DNA of 64,000 nucleotides from Aedes albopictus. Taxonomy: Eukaryota > Arthropoda > Insecta > Diptera > Culicidae. The translations under genes were made by a program, and so were the position numbers. The number at the start of each line of letters is the position of its first letter. Positions within the stretch are counted from its first letter, which is position 1. The DNA lies in assembly GCF_035046485.1 (NCBI RefSeq), contig NC_085138.1, forward strand, positions 331,620,421 to 331,684,420, read 5' to 3'. This document shows positions 32,945-45,082 of this stretch, piece by piece. The notes beneath the pieces are model-generated. The model did not search any database and was not told where the DNA came from. It saw nothing but the letters and a program-made list of their open reading frames with translations.

Positions 32945-33866
32945 CAGGGGATAGACAAAATGATCGGGACAGGCAAAATTTTCACTTCTCAAAAAATATT
33001 CAAATAGCTGTAACTTTTTGAAAAGTGCATCAAAAATTCTCAAATTTTTACTGAAAAGTAGATCAACTAGTTGTGTATCAGTGGACAAAATTTGGAAAAG
33101 ATCGGGCTGTTCTGCACGAAGTTATAAAGATTCTAGAAAAAGGTATATTTATCCGATAGCCAACTTTGAGCTGTTAGATCTCCGGATTCAATGAACTGAA
33201 TGCAATGAAAATTTGACCATATATGACTTATATAATGAGCTTTGAAAAACTTTTGACTTAACTTAAAATTCTTAACACGGAAGAAAATTATAACGATTAG
33301 ATTATTTTTCTAATAAATCACCAAATTTTCTTAAATTTCAACATCGTTTCAAAATTCAAGATGCTAATTCTAGTTAATTTATATTCCCTCTAATTGTCTT
33401 GAATATAAATATGTTTTGAAAGAAAGTAACAACATAGCCGGCAATTCATTGAAAAAGTAATGGGATGCATATTAAAAATGGACCAATTTACTAAGAAATC
33501 ATAAAATAAATGAAATCGCTATAACTTCTTCTTTTGTGAATAATTTCAAGTTGAGTCAAACGTTTTTCGGAGCTCATTATATAAGTCGTAAATGGTCAAA
33601 ATTTCATTGCATTCGATTCATTGAATCCGGAGATATAACAGCTCAAAGTTGGCTATCGGATAAATATACCTTTTTCTATAATCTTTATAACTTCGTGCAG
33701 AATAGCCCGATCTTTTTCAATTTTTGTCCACTGATACACAACTAGTTGATCCACTTTCAGTAAGAATTTAAGAATATTTGATGCACTTTTCGAAAAGTTA
33801 CAGCTATTTGAATATTTTTTGAGAAGGCAACATTTTGCCTGTCCCGATCATTTTGTCTATCCCCTG
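32945..33866. mobile_element. TA-flanked foldback MITE, CAGGGGATAGACAAAATGA ends
   Basis: Perfect start and end (CAGGGGATAGACAAAATGAT and inverse) with TA at 32943-32944 and 33867-33868. Arms of about 340 bp pair through 'caactagttgtgtatcag' and 'gataaatataccttttt'. No transposase. A diverged relative sits at 59169-60044. Confidence 0.85.
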
Positions 33867-33868
33867 TA

Positions 33869-34329
33869 AATGCCTGGAACGAGTTTATGTTGAAAGCTCA
33901 TTTTTGGCGACAGTTTTGGAACAATCTATGTAAAAAAAGCTGTAAGGATTTGTTCGTGAAATGCTTGATATTTTTATTCTTTGAAAAAAAAATGTTTTGG
34001 TCTCCACGGGAAAATTTTTGGTAATTCATAGTGAATTTCTAGATGATTTCCCGAGATTACCTTTTTTAAAAATATCAGGGGTAGTTCTCGGTGAAATCAT
34101 TCGAAAAACAGCTTCATAAACCTTCATTTGCAGAGTTCCTTAAAAGATTTTTATTTTGAAGACTAGGAGTGGTGTCATCGTGGTTACCCCAAGTTACTCA
34201 CTGAGTGACCAGCTCTTCAGTTAAAAAAAAAGTGCTAATTACTTCAGGAAAATCTAATTTGAGCGCAAATAAATAACCTCAGTTGTTTTCCCAATTATTT
34301 CCCCCCGGAATCACCAAACTATTGTTTTT
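33869..34329. other. Unassigned AT-rich stretch
   Basis: No gene or clear repeat; some phrase-like pieces such as 'gagattacc' and 'gtgaaatcattcg' occur but without regular spacing. Confidence 0.35.
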
Positions 34330-34735
34330 TGTGTGCCCCCAGGAATATCAGAAAAGTTATCCTATAAATCGCCTATGAATATACTTTTGTATTTTTCCAA
34401 TTTTTGCATCCTCCCTGAAATCACCAAATATTTATTTATCTTTCGCCCCCATGAATATCAGAAAAGATATGTAGTAATTCGCCCAGTAATATACCTTTGT
34501 GGTTTTCTATTTTTTTTCTTGCGCCCCTATCAGGAAAAATAGGTTTATAACTCGCCCATTTATGATTTTTCCATTTTTTTCGCCCCGAAACCACCAAAAT
34601 CTTCTTTCTTGCGCCCCCAAGAAAGTCAGAAAAGTTATTTTGTAGTGCGTGCCATAAATAGACCTTTGTGATTGTTCCAATTTTTTCTTGGGCCCTGAAA
34701 TTATCAATTTTTTTTCTTGCGCTATTTGCTCTTTG
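34330..34735. repeat. Degenerate tandem repeat, GCCCCC..TCAGAAAAGTTAT
   Basis: The string 'gcccccaggaatatcagaaa' and variants begins near 34335, 34445, 34523 and 34613, with a remnant near 34719. Spacing is irregular (about 80-110). Each unit also has 'cctttgtg' and 'ccaattttt'. Confidence 0.7.
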
Positions 34736-34799
34736 AAGGAAGCACAACTCTAGACAATGAACATGCAATACCCATGGCAGTGGTACAGTCGAAAACTTT

Positions 34800-36000
34800 T
34801 TCTGACAGCTGTAGTGGAAATCTAACCCACGCTCCTCAGAACTTCAGCGATTCTTCCAAGGGTTCTTCAGGAATGTCTCCAGAAATATCTCCTGAAATTT
34901 ATTTTTCCGAGAAATTCCATCACAAAATCCTTCAGAAATGCCTGCAGAAATTTCTCCATAAATTTTCGGCAAATCCAGGAATTCCTCCCAAAATTTTTCT
35001 AGAAGTATATCCAAAAACTCCACTTGGAATTTCTTCACAAATACCTTCAGGAATATCTCCATGAATATTTTCAAGAAATGTTTCAGAAATTCTAAAGATT
35101 TTTTTCAAAATTGCTCCAGAAATGCTTTCAATAATTTCTTAAAAAATGACTGGACAAATTTTTCGATAATATCCTGTAATTTTTTTTTACACATTCCCCA
35201 GGAATTTTCGCAGAAAAAGGAAGAAGAATGCTGGAGGAATTCCTGAAGGATTTCTTGGATGAATCCTAAGAGAAATTGTGGAGTAGAGATCCTAGAGGAT
35301 CTTTTGGATGACCTGGAGAAATTCATGGACAAAATGCTGGAGAAATTCTTGAAACAATTGTTCGAGAAATTCCTAAAGAAATTATTGGAGAAAATATTGA
35401 AAAAAAAAAACTCCTGTAATTTTTTTGGTTGAATCTGGATGATTCTGGAGAAATCATTGGAAAATACCTAAAAGAAATCTTGTAGAAAATCCTGCAAACA
35501 TTTTTGGGCAATTTCTGAGACAATTATTGGAAAAATTGCTGGAGTGGTCTTTAAAGATATATTTAAGGAATTCTTGAGGAAATTCCTTAAGGAATTATTG
35601 TAGGAACTCCTTTAGGAATTCTTGGAGGAACTCCTGGAGAAATTCTTAAGGTGCGATTAGCCTGTTTGTCATTATGCCAAGTATTTGCAATTGAAGTCCG
35701 GCATTTATCCAAGGTTGCTTTGATTCACGTTTGGCCAAATATTTGTCACGTCCAATGGGTTCCTTAGAGTAATTCCAGAGGAGATTCTGCAAGAATTTTG
35801 CGAGGCATTCTTCTAGAATTTCTTGGAAGAATTCATTGAAAAATTCTCACAGGAATTGCAGGACGAATTGCTGGAGTAATTATTGAAGGATGTCCTGGAG
35901 GAATTTCTGTTAGAATTTTGAAGAAATTTTTGTAGATATCCCTTGATGATCCTGTAGAAATTCCTAGATGGATTAATTGATTTCGGGTTACATTGATCAG
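34800..36000. repeat. Phrase-repeat block with polarity flip near 35210
   Basis: Left part uses 'ttcttcagg' and 'tctccag' forms. After about 35210 the complementary forms dominate ('ggaggaattcctg', 'gagaaattcttgg'). A short non-phrase insert lies at 35650-35760. Confidence 0.75.
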
Positions 36001-36735
36001 TGAGGTGAACTTGATTGACGTGAAGGTCATTTTTATTTTTTAACACCGTAAATTTAAAACAATTTGTGGAAAATGATCATCATCTGGCTTAAGGGTTATT
36101 GAATGAAAAGTTGACATGTATTATAGCCATTAAGTCACATACCTACTTCTGTATAAAATTCAATATTTTCTCAAAATGCGTGTTAGGCAAACTTCAAAGA
36201 CACTTACTAACTTTTGTTACCGTAGCTGTATCACACATGTAATGAATATTCAAATGAATGTTTATAGTTGCTAAGTATTTGCTGAATCCGATTTTGTAAC
36301 CAAAAGTTCTATAAATATTGAAATTAATGCATCAGTTTCTACTTTTCCGGAAGTGTGATTACTTCAGTATGGCAATTGCATAGTTTCGGGTGGTTTGTTT
36401 GAATTTATTAAACTTTAAACTTTAATATTAAAAATTTAGAAAACTTACAAAAGTGTTACGAGGGTTTTCGCAATTTGGGGAGAATAATTCAGGTGAAAAA
36501 CATGTTTCCAAAACATACAAAGTCGTTTTATTTTCTTATTAATTTCACTCCGAAAGCAAAATTATAGATTTTGTATTTTAAACGATATATATGGCAGTGA
36601 AAGTTTAAACCTTTTTGATAAATGGAAACCGTGGTTGTACTCGTTGCATTGAATGTGGCCGTATCGATAACTATTCAAAAATAAGACACCGAAACTATGT
36701 AAAGTGATAAATTTCACCCGAAATCACGAAACTTC
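36001..36735. other. AT-rich non-phrase segment
   Basis: No gene. 'catagtttcgggtg' near 36380 and a related inverted form near 36690 hint at an old inverted-repeat element, but the match is weak. Confidence 0.35.
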
Positions 36736-37410
36736 TACAGACATTCTAGGGGGAATTCCGAGAGCACTTTCTGAAATAGTTAGTGCAGGAGTATCTTGAG
36801 GATTTCTTAGGGGAATTCCTGATGTTGTTTCTGGAGAAATTTTTGGATGAATTATTGGAGAAATTCTGGGAGAAATTCTGGAAAAAAAAATCCTGGAGGA
36901 GTCCTTGTATGAATTTCTGGCAAAATATCAAGAAAAATCTCTGAAGGAATCTATGTAATAATTCCTAGAAGATTTCTCCGAGGAATTTCTGGAGGAATTT
37001 TTACAGGGATTCTGTTGAAATTGCAGGACAAATTCATGGAAGTATTCCTGGAGGAAATTTTGCGAGAATTCCTGGAAGAATTTCTGAAGTAATTTCTGGA
37101 GTTTGAATTCTGGGGGAACCCCTGGAGGAATTTCTGGAGGATCATTTGAGAGATCCTTGTACGATTTCAACAAGGAGCAACTTGAAGAACATTTGCAGGA
37201 AAATCGGAAGGGCATCATAGGGAGCGCAGCTATATTGAAAACTTGGGTAACCAGCTCTGATTTTACCATGATAGCACTGTAAGTAATGTCTGCCAGCATT
37301 TTTATGAAATCTCCGCTGGATTTCCTGTCTATTTCCTGGACTCATGGGAGCTTCTGTTTCTAAATTCATGTAGTTATTTCAGAAGAAATCGCTGGGGAAA
37401 TTTCTATAGC
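36736..37410. repeat. Phrase-repeat block, purine-rich polarity
   Basis: Dense 'ggaggaatttctgg' and 'gagaaattctggg' forms with an approximate 12-base step; the best preserved purine-polarity stretch before the 62.7 kb array. Confidence 0.8.
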
Positions 37411-37657
37411 AAATATCTTAGTAAAAAAATATATTAAACGGTGGAATTCTCTGAGAAGTATTCGAATGTTTCCTGAGATGCACCTGCAGAAATTTTTATA
37501 AATTTCCCGATAAAAGCTTTCTCTGGAAAAGTACGTGGTGATTTTTTGAGAATATTTTTTTTTTGAATTCTTTGTGTAATACTGTATAATGTTATAAGAG
37601 GTGTTCTCTAGAAGGAAATAATAACGGAACTGTCACGCAAATTTTTCAAATATCGTA
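37411..37657. other. Short mixed stretch
   Basis: Phrase-like remnants fading into AT-rich DNA; nothing recognised. Confidence 0.3.
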
Positions 37658-37926
37658 TACCCCCGTCTGTTTGACCGCATTCAATCTGAATAATTTTTAA
37701 TTTGACCCCCTTTAATCTGCATATCGTTCAAATTAAAAATGGTTTAAACAGGTTCAAACATCATTCTGCTAATGGAACGGGGTAAAACGGTACGCAGATT
37801 CAAAACAAACCATCAAATAAGGCTGCCATCAGTGTGTTTTTTCATCGTCCACAGGGTTGCCAGAAGTTTAAATTAAAAATGAACCCGGTTGGTGTGCATA
37901 AGGTGTCGTTTAAACCAACGGGGGTA
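37658..37926. mobile_element. MITE with TACCCCCGT..ACGGGGGTA ends
   Basis: Left TACCCCCGTCTGTTTGACCG and right (inverse) TACCCCCGTTGGTTTAAACG match at most positions; inner 'ttcaaattaaaaatgg' and 'aaattaaaaatgaaccc' are further landmarks. About 270 bp. Confidence 0.65.
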
Positions 37927-38199
37927 GACGGTAGAGAAAAAAAAAGCCCAATGAAATTGGACTATTTTTAAACCACTTTGTTTAGCTTTTTCATATTTTT
38001 GACATACATTCTTAAATGTTAATATACGAATCGATCGGGCACATCAGTTTTTGATTTAAATATAGACTTAAGCAGAAATTTAAATTTAAATTTAATTTTT
38101 TTTTCAAATCCCAATTTTCAAATGGTTAAGAAACAACACAATGCATATTAGGGGCTGTACAAAACTAGGATTCGATTTAAATATAATTAAAAAAATTCT

Positions 38200-39020
38200 C
38201 CTGCGTCAATGTGCAAGAATTTGCAAAGGAATTTCAGAAGCAATAGCAAGAGATTTACGTTTAGAAATGCCAAGAGATAATCTAGAAAATATCCCAAGAG
38301 GAATCCCGGGAAATCCATAGAGGATGCCCAATTGGGGAAGCTAATAGAGGAATTCTAGTGAAATCTCTAGAGGAATTCCTATAAGAGTAGTAACTGAAGG
38401 AATTTTTATAGGAACATTTTAAGAAACTCTTAGTAGGATCCTTGAAGGAATTTTAAGAGAAATTCTTGAAAAATCCCTGGATTTATTCATCAGTAGATCG
38501 TCTCCAGGGGCAAGCTCTACATCATTTGAAAAACTTATGGCATCCGTAGATTTATTCACGGATGAATGCACGGAGTAATTCGTAGAGGAATTATTACATA
38601 AATATCTACAGAAATTTCAGAATGCATTACTAAAGGAGTTCCTGTTGAAATTACTGGATAAAATCCTGTAGGAATATCCAGCAGGAGTTCCTGAATAATC
38701 CTTGGAGGGTGTCACAGGAAGAATGTATGAACAATTTTTAGGGAAATATCTGAAGGGGTTCATATACAAATTTCCTTAAAAGTTCTTGCAGAAATTCCTG
38801 GATTAACCAAAGCAGATATATATTTGGAGAAATTCCAGCAAAATTTATCGAAAGAATCCATAGAAAAATCCCTAGAGAAATTCTTGGATAAATGCACGTA
38901 CATCGTTGTGGCAGTCCATGTTGAAAAAGTTCTGCAAGAATACCAGCAAGATTTTTTGGGGGAATCCCAGCAGCAATTCCTAAAATAATCTCATAAGAAA
39001 AAGCTTTATGAGAATTACAG
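38200..39020. repeat. Phrase-repeat block, purine-rich polarity
   Basis: 'gaggaattcctat', 'gaaatttcagaatg' and similar forms run throughout. No open frame is meaningful. Confidence 0.7.
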
Positions 39021-39107
39021 GAGAAATGCCTGTAAACATGGTGGTTTTCGACTGGGATGATCGGATATTTCTCTAGGGGTACTGGCTATCTCTCACAACA
39101 AGTTGCG

Positions 39108-39685
39108 TTGATTTTTACAGAATCTTCGCCGAGGCTTCGATCCCTCATAGGATATTTTGCAAGCATTAATTCTACAAGTTTTCTACAGGATTTTCACATC
39201 TTAAAGACTCGGTCTTGAAAGGGTTGAACACCGACCTATTTTCTTCTTTTTTTGGCTCTACGTCCCCACTGGAACTTGGCCTGCCTCACTTCAACTTAGT
39301 GTTCTTTGATCATTCCCACAGTTATTAATTGAAGGGCGCCTGCCATTGCATGAATTTGCATATTGTGAGGCAAGTACAATGATACACTATGCCCCGGGAG
39401 TCGAGAAAATTTTCACGACCGGAACGTGAATCGAACCCGCCGCCTCCGGATTGGCAATTCATAGCCTTAACCACTAGTCTAACTGGAGACCCCGACCTAT
39501 AGGAAACATAATTATATGGATATGCTGTGACTAAATTTTTAGCATCACTATCACTTTTGTTCTGGTGTTCATATTGCACTTGATCATTTTACAGTGGTGG
39601 ACTTATTGATTTTTGATTTTGTATCGATGCTTAAAAAAGATCATATAAGGTACTGAAACGTCGGCGAAGATTCTGTAAAAATCAA
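39108..39685. repeat. 25-bp perfect inverted repeat pair around a SINE
   Basis: 39108-39132 is the exact inverse complement of 39661-39685 (core acagaatcttcgccga). The 530 bp between them include a Feilai SINE. The pair may be the ends of an old element or of a folded transcript. Confidence 0.65.
39240..39491 (-). mobile_element. Feilai-type SINE, minus strand
   Basis: Same family as 8377-8639, in reverse orientation: tail 'ttcttctttttttgg' at the left, B-box complement 'gtgaatcgaacccgcc' and 'ctaactggagacc' at the right. A 9-bp target duplication ccgacctat lies at 39231-39239 and 39492-39500. Confidence 0.88.
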
Positions 39686-39699
39686 CTCATCAAAACATT

Positions 39700-40101
39700 T
39701 GAATGAATCGTTATCGAGTCCCCGCAAGAAAACCTGGCAGAATTTCCGGCTGAATCCTTGGAGAAACACCAGCAAAAGACCATTATATTGATTTGGGTCG
39801 GGATCTTAGCTTTGTATGTCAAAACTTTTTTCACCATGATGGAACCAATTTTCAAAATTTTAGCATCAATTATAAGCTGAGACATTAATACACAACATAT
39901 AAACATGATATGTCTTTTTGTCCTTTCAAAAGTTATCTGCCGTTTTGTTAATCATGCCACTTTTGCGCACTGGGCCAGGTGCCGGTCGTTTACATAAATG
40001 CAGCGTTATTTCCCAATGTTTACGAGCAAGAATTTAAAATCTGAAACCACTAATGGAATGCTGAAGGCTTGAGCTTTTCGAAATAAGGTAGAAAAGCAAT
40101 A
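39700..40101. other. Unassigned stretch
   Basis: No gene or repeat recognised; a 74-codon minus frame has no domain. Confidence 0.35.
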
Positions 40102-40316
40102 CAGTAATGTTTCGATTTTATCACGGCCTCCGCGCGTCAGTCCTTTATTTTTCATTCATTTGCTATTGCATTTGATAGTAAGTCTTTCCCCTCTTCTTTA
40201 AGGTGAATGTTATAGGCACGATTTGCAACGATAAAAATATTGAAAATGTGTATAGATTTTGAAGAATATTTAAAAGCATTTTTGAAAAGGGGCGTGATAA
40301 AATCGGAACAATACTG
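40102..40316. mobile_element. 215-bp TA-flanked MITE, copy A
   Basis: Ends CAGTAATGTTTCGATTTTAT and the inverse of ATAAAATCGGAACAATACTG, TA on both sides. It is the same length as, and closely similar to, 53969-54183 throughout ('cctccgcgcgtcagtccttt', 'aaaggggcgtgataaaatcg'). Confidence 0.85.
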
Positions 40317-40319
40317 TAC

Positions 40320-42529
40320 CCGCATCATTGCAAGAAACAGTGAAAAACAGAAACGAATCTCCGTTTTTTTCCAAATTTTGCTGCATGTGGGTATGTGTAT
40401 ACATGGAGGCGTAAACTCTAATGCTGTTGCATGTCGTTGCTGGTGCGCATGGAAATGTATGGAGAAAGCTTGACTTGATACATGTATAAAAAAAACTGCA
40501 AATAACTTTGAATAAGTAAAAATACATCTTTATTTTTTTGATATGATGTATATGCTTTCAATTAATACAAACATTTTGAAAATCGGTGATTGCCTACATG
40601 GTGAAAAAAAGTTTTGGTATAAAAATCCAAGATGGCGGCCAAAATCAATATGGCCGTCCCAACTTTTTGTAACTATGAATAGTAGCTCTATCTTTCCTCT
40701 TTCCAACAACGATTCGTTTTGAGGGAGCTTTAGAGATACTTTCGAGTTATAACAGTTCAATTGAGTCAGCATTTGACCAAAATCGAGGGGTCCGCAAAAA
40801 TTGTTGTGGCTAGGAGGATGGGGGGGGGGGGTGTGAGGTCCATCACATCTGTAACTAGTGGCCCGGTTTCAGCGAAAAAAAATAAAAAAGAAAAGAAAAA
40901 GAAAGTTAATGTAATGCAAATTTTTGATCAACAAGACATCAATTCAATGATATCATGACAAAGTTTTAACAGAGGTATAAGTCTGAGGTCTGAACCCAGT
41001 TCTTTCACCCATAAATTCCATACCAAACTCTGCCGCAGATTTCCACTCTCCATAAACGTAACTTTCTTAGCAATCTTTTCAAGGATGAATCGTCTCGAAA
41101 ATTGCAGTTCTTCTCCCCGTACCAGCCAGTCTCATAAATTCTGCACCGGCGTCAGCGATGACAACGACGACGTGCTTAAGCTTCCTGAAACTAGGAAGCT
41201 TGGGCCGAAAGCACCGCAAAGATTAATGAGTCTGGCCCTTTGAAGAGAAGCGCTGCAATTCTTCCACACCCCCGCCCATTATTGTCGGGTAACCCCGACG
41301 ACGCTACTTTGAGTCCGATCCAACAGCCGGCAGCAGGCAGCTACAATATTCAATAATTCATGGCGACACCCCCGCCGTCATCGTTTGCCCCGAGTATTGC
41401 TCTGCAATTCGGGAAATTATTCTACGCTCCAGTTGCCGTCGTCGACGGATGGAAATATATGATCACGTAATTAGTGTTTTTAAAAATATGTGAACGCACG
41501 TGGGCAAAAAAGTGCGCATCTCAGTCGGTGGGAGAGTGCACTGACCACTGACCAGTTTAATGATGATGGGCCCCGCTGCTGCTGATGAGTCGCATTCAAT
41601 GACATGTATATGCCCACGTGGATAGGTACCCTACATTGTTGGTTCGGGTTGACATTTTTGCATGCCGGAGTGTTTGTGTCTGAATGGTTTCCAATTATAA
41701 ATTGTTCGATGAATTCATTGCTGGATGCGCACAAACAGTAGTGTGCCGACACGCTCAACAGACAAACGAGGTCGGTCAACAGCTGGAGGTCTGTTTCTGT
41801 TAACTAAGTGGAAAAATGCGTTTTTTTTTTGTTTTGTTTTAAATGAAATATTGTAATCGTCACAATTTGGCATGGTTGGTTGACCACTCGAAGATGTGGC
41901 ATTTTTCGTGCTGGGAATGTGTAATTTGTCGAGAGTCTTTATCCTGGTGAATAATCGGCCCTTCGTTTACATGTTTAAGCTGTTTTTGTTGATGGCGTTG
42001 CGATGAACTGAGAATCAGTTTTGATATCAGAAACTAAGCTTTAAAGAACACTAGATAAATACACACCCAAATCTTCAAATTGCAAGGTTTTTTAGGCATC
42101 TTCGGTAAATAAACTATGCTGGCGTTAAGAGGTGGAGAGCACTCTGTACTATTCAGGGTTTCACTCATGGTACGGTCCAGCTTTTTAATGTATTTCTGTT
42201 TCAAATATATAAGACGTCTTGAAAGTCCCAGATTCCCCCTAACATGGAAACAGATTGTATCCGTAGACCTCTTTTCCTAAATCACTACATCTCTGCTCCT
42301 GTTCCGAACGACACTCAAAGTCAAGACGACGGAACACAAAGAAAACGACATGACAACGCTGCTCAGCTCAGCTCACCCAAAAGCAGCAGAAACTCCCTCT
42401 CAAGCAGCACCGTTCTAGAGCACCGCCATATGGAAGAATACTATCTCGGCAGCTCGGCAACCCGAAAGTACCCGGCGACGAGTAGCATCCTTGAAAAGCC
42501 ATCGCGCTTTTTATCCGCTTGAATGATTA
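40320..42529. other. Mostly single-copy island
   Basis: The stretch contains a G10 run near 40820, a segment with 'aagatggcggccaaaatcaa', and from 41000 a more balanced composition with GAC-type triplets. The frame at 42244-42522 (+, 92 codons, Ser-rich) could be a small exon but has no domain or clear splice sites. No gene is called. Confidence 0.4.
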
Positions 42530-42531
42530 TA

Positions 42532-42744
42532 GGGTCTTGTATCATTTGGGCAGGTGTACCTATTTTGGGCACTTGTCGCTATAACTAAGTCAATTTCAAA
42601 CCGATTGATTTGAATTTTTGTATATAGTTAGGCACGTACAGTATCTTACTCTATACAAAAATTAAAATCAACCGGTTTGGAATTGACTTAGTTATAGCGG
42701 CAAGTGCCCAAAATAGGTACACCTGCCCAAATGGTGCAAGACCC
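42532..42744. mobile_element. TA-flanked short foldback MITE
   Basis: Ends GGGTCTTG and CAAGACCC with TA at 42530-42531 and 42745-42746. The arms (gtgtacctattttgggcac, cgctataactaagtcaatt) pair almost perfectly, leaving a loop of about 50 bp. A relative with 'cctattttgggcac' lies at 58875-59040. Confidence 0.88.
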
Positions 42745-42749
42745 TACAA

Positions 42750-43561
42750 TTCAACTTTTTGAAATATGTTTATTTCTTGCCAGAGCACGGCGCTGATTGT
42801 CGTTCTTTCGCTTTCTGTGTCTGTAACTTCTTGCAGCTTTCGGGTACGTCCGTCGCCCCGAACCCTCGCCAAGATCTGTTCTAGGTACTAGGCTAGGACA
42901 ACCGAAGAAAAAGTGCTTCCCTTCGTCGTAACAAACATCCTCCCCATCACCCACTTTCAAATCCTGTCCGTCCGTCCATTGCATTGCATTCTATGCCATT
43001 GAACCAAGCAGAGCAGCAGCAGCTCCTTATCTTGAACTTCCCATTCCATCGAGAAGCGAACCCATTTTTGCCAGCCAGATCCACAGGAAGAGATTCTTTA
43101 TTACCTTCTCACTGTCTATCTCACAGCCTCTTGACGTGCGTCTGCATCATTGCGCTGGCTGCTTTGCCGGGGCCGACAGCGGTCCGAAGGAACCAAATCT
43201 TTGGGGCCAGTGGTTCTCAATTTTCAAAATCAAAATCGGAAATAGGAAAAATGACGGTCGGGAGTGAATGAAGTCAAACTGCGAGGCCAAGATACACAGG
43301 AAAACGATAATTCAGGACCAACTCCCAACGTGAGGAAAGTTAAGGAGCCATCCTCAACTAAAAAATCAACAAAACGACTAGCCTTTGGCGTTCTTCAAAC
43401 GATATCTGTTGTGTTATGTGATTGCAAAGATTTCAACCCTGTCTGGCTTAAAGGTTAAGGCTAGGACTGCTTAGGTCAATATTCGGCATAAAAACGGTAA
43501 CGTACGATCTTCGCAGATTTATGCAAAAGTGTAATCTAAGAATCTTACTTTCGCAAGCGTA
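42750..43561. other. Unassigned island
   Basis: Balanced composition, no repeats, no splice-bounded exon that I can defend. A 95-codon plus frame (42984-43271) lacks any domain. Confidence 0.4.
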
Positions 43562-43634
43562 AGGTGAATTTAATTTTTTTTTTCTTTTTTTTTATTCTGG
43601 GATTTTCTGCCGCAGGCAGGTTCATCCCGGGGGG
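43562..43634 (-). mobile_element. Truncated SINE 3' end
   Basis: Minus-strand tail and 'gggatgaacctgcctgcgg' resemble the 3' part of the SINE at 19441-19628. It ends in a G13 run at about 43629-43641. Confidence 0.55.
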
Positions 43635-43641
43635 GGGGGGG

Positions 43642-44199
43642 GTGAATTTAAAGTTCTGTTCAACGACGTAGGTTGAACTTGCTCGAAGTTGCTGCATCCT
43701 GCTCTTACTAATTTGTGAACAAATGACTCAGCCACTTTGAGCAAGTTTAATTTACGTCGTAGAACAGGAGTTATGTCAAGGTAACCCTTTGAGTTTGCTA
43801 CTTCCTTTGGTAAAAATGTAACAGCAAACTCGCGTGTCATGCCTCGACCATGTGTGATTGTCAACTATGCAATCTTTGCTGCACTTGTCGCTGAATCTAT
43901 ATGGAAATACCATCAACAAAAAAAAAGATGTCTGTTGTTCGGTACAAATGCTTTGACACAAATTTTCTCATACTGCACTTCAGAAGCCCTTCCAGTATTT
44001 GTTAGCAGTAAAGCAAATGCTCATATCATTATCTGGAATAGCTCAGAGATTATCAGTAGGTCGGCTCCAGAGGCACGTTCTCCCTATTTTGGGAAATTTG
44101 TGCCATTGGCTAAGATATTTATTTGAACAACGATACATATAGCCCTTTACTGGCATTTACCAGATTTGCTGTTATGTCTGATACATACTAGAAACACCT
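43642..44199. other. Unassigned segment with overlapping frames
   Basis: A 95-codon plus frame (43839-44126) and an 80-codon minus frame (43622-43864) are somewhat protein-like but show no domain. Both are left uncalled. Confidence 0.35.
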
Positions 44200-44249
44200 G
44201 AAATTTAAGGCATAGAATGCTGCTAATTGACAAATTGTAAAAAAAATCG

Positions 44250-44320
44250 CGTTCTGGTGGGATTCGAACCCAAAACTCCGTATTCTCTAGACCGGCGCTT
44301 TAACCAACTGAGCCACAGAT
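44250..44320 (-). other. tRNA-like sequence 1
   Basis: Minus strand: 'tctgtggctcagttggttaa' (D arm and A box), loop with tagaga, B box 'gggttcgaatccc'. The D and T stems pair; the anticodon stem does not close as a normal 5-bp helix. Called tRNA-like, not tRNA. Confidence 0.55.
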
Positions 44321-45010
44321 TAAGTAACGATTCTGTGGAATAGAAAGCCAAACTGATTCAAAAGCCAAATCGCACAGAGGTTCAATTTTGAGAAAAGCTG
44401 GGAGAAACTCAATTTTTGAACATGTCTTTAATGGGTTACAGTATATCGAAAAAATCTTACACTTCAACTTCAATGTGTCTTACAAATCGCTCCCCGCTGC
44501 TCCCCGCGGGGATATTCCATTCCAATGCTCGTCCAACTATGCAGAATTTATTAAAGAAAAATGCAACTGCCAACGCATTAGCCCCATGGTGATATGTAAA
44601 ACTGTATAAAAAACAACTCTTTGTTTGGCATCCATTCAAAGAAATCAGAAAATAATGAAAATGCCATAAAAATGAAATTGAGTGCTAAATAAGGTCCAAA
44701 TACATTTGTTTAGGCTTAAACTAGCAGACAGATATGATTTGGCATTTTTGGTCAGGTATTTTCAAATCTAGACCACTGTGCACCGTGATCACTCCGTTAT
44801 CACAAACTCATCTCTCTTCTGCTCTTTCGGCGAGGTTCAGTCTCGGCTTCATTAAAACAATTCGCTCTCACTTGTAGTTAGCGGGCATAAACGCGAGTGT
44901 GTTGTGGATTTTCATCTAGGCCGAAACAGAGATGAGTTTGTGAAAAACAAATGTGTTCACGGTGTGTCTTCGGAGTCATTTTGGCTACCTACTGTACAGA
45001 ATCGTTACTT

Positions 45011-45082
45011 GTTCTGTGGCTTGGTTGGTTAAAGCGCCGGTTTAGCGTATACAGATTCGTAGGTTCGAATCCCATCAGAACG
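45011..45082 (+). other. tRNA-like sequence 2
   Basis: 'gttctgtggcttggttggtt' at the 5' side and 'aggttcgaatcccatcagaa' at the 3' side. GTTCTG pairs with CAGAAC as the acceptor stem. The anticodon arm is irregular. Confidence 0.55.

Noticed and set aside
42244..42522. 92-codon Ser-rich plus frame as a small gene or exon
   Set aside because: No domain, no splice sites I can defend, no conserved context.
43839..44126. 95-codon plus frame that looks somewhat protein-like
   Set aside because: No recognisable domain, and a competing minus frame overlaps its start region.
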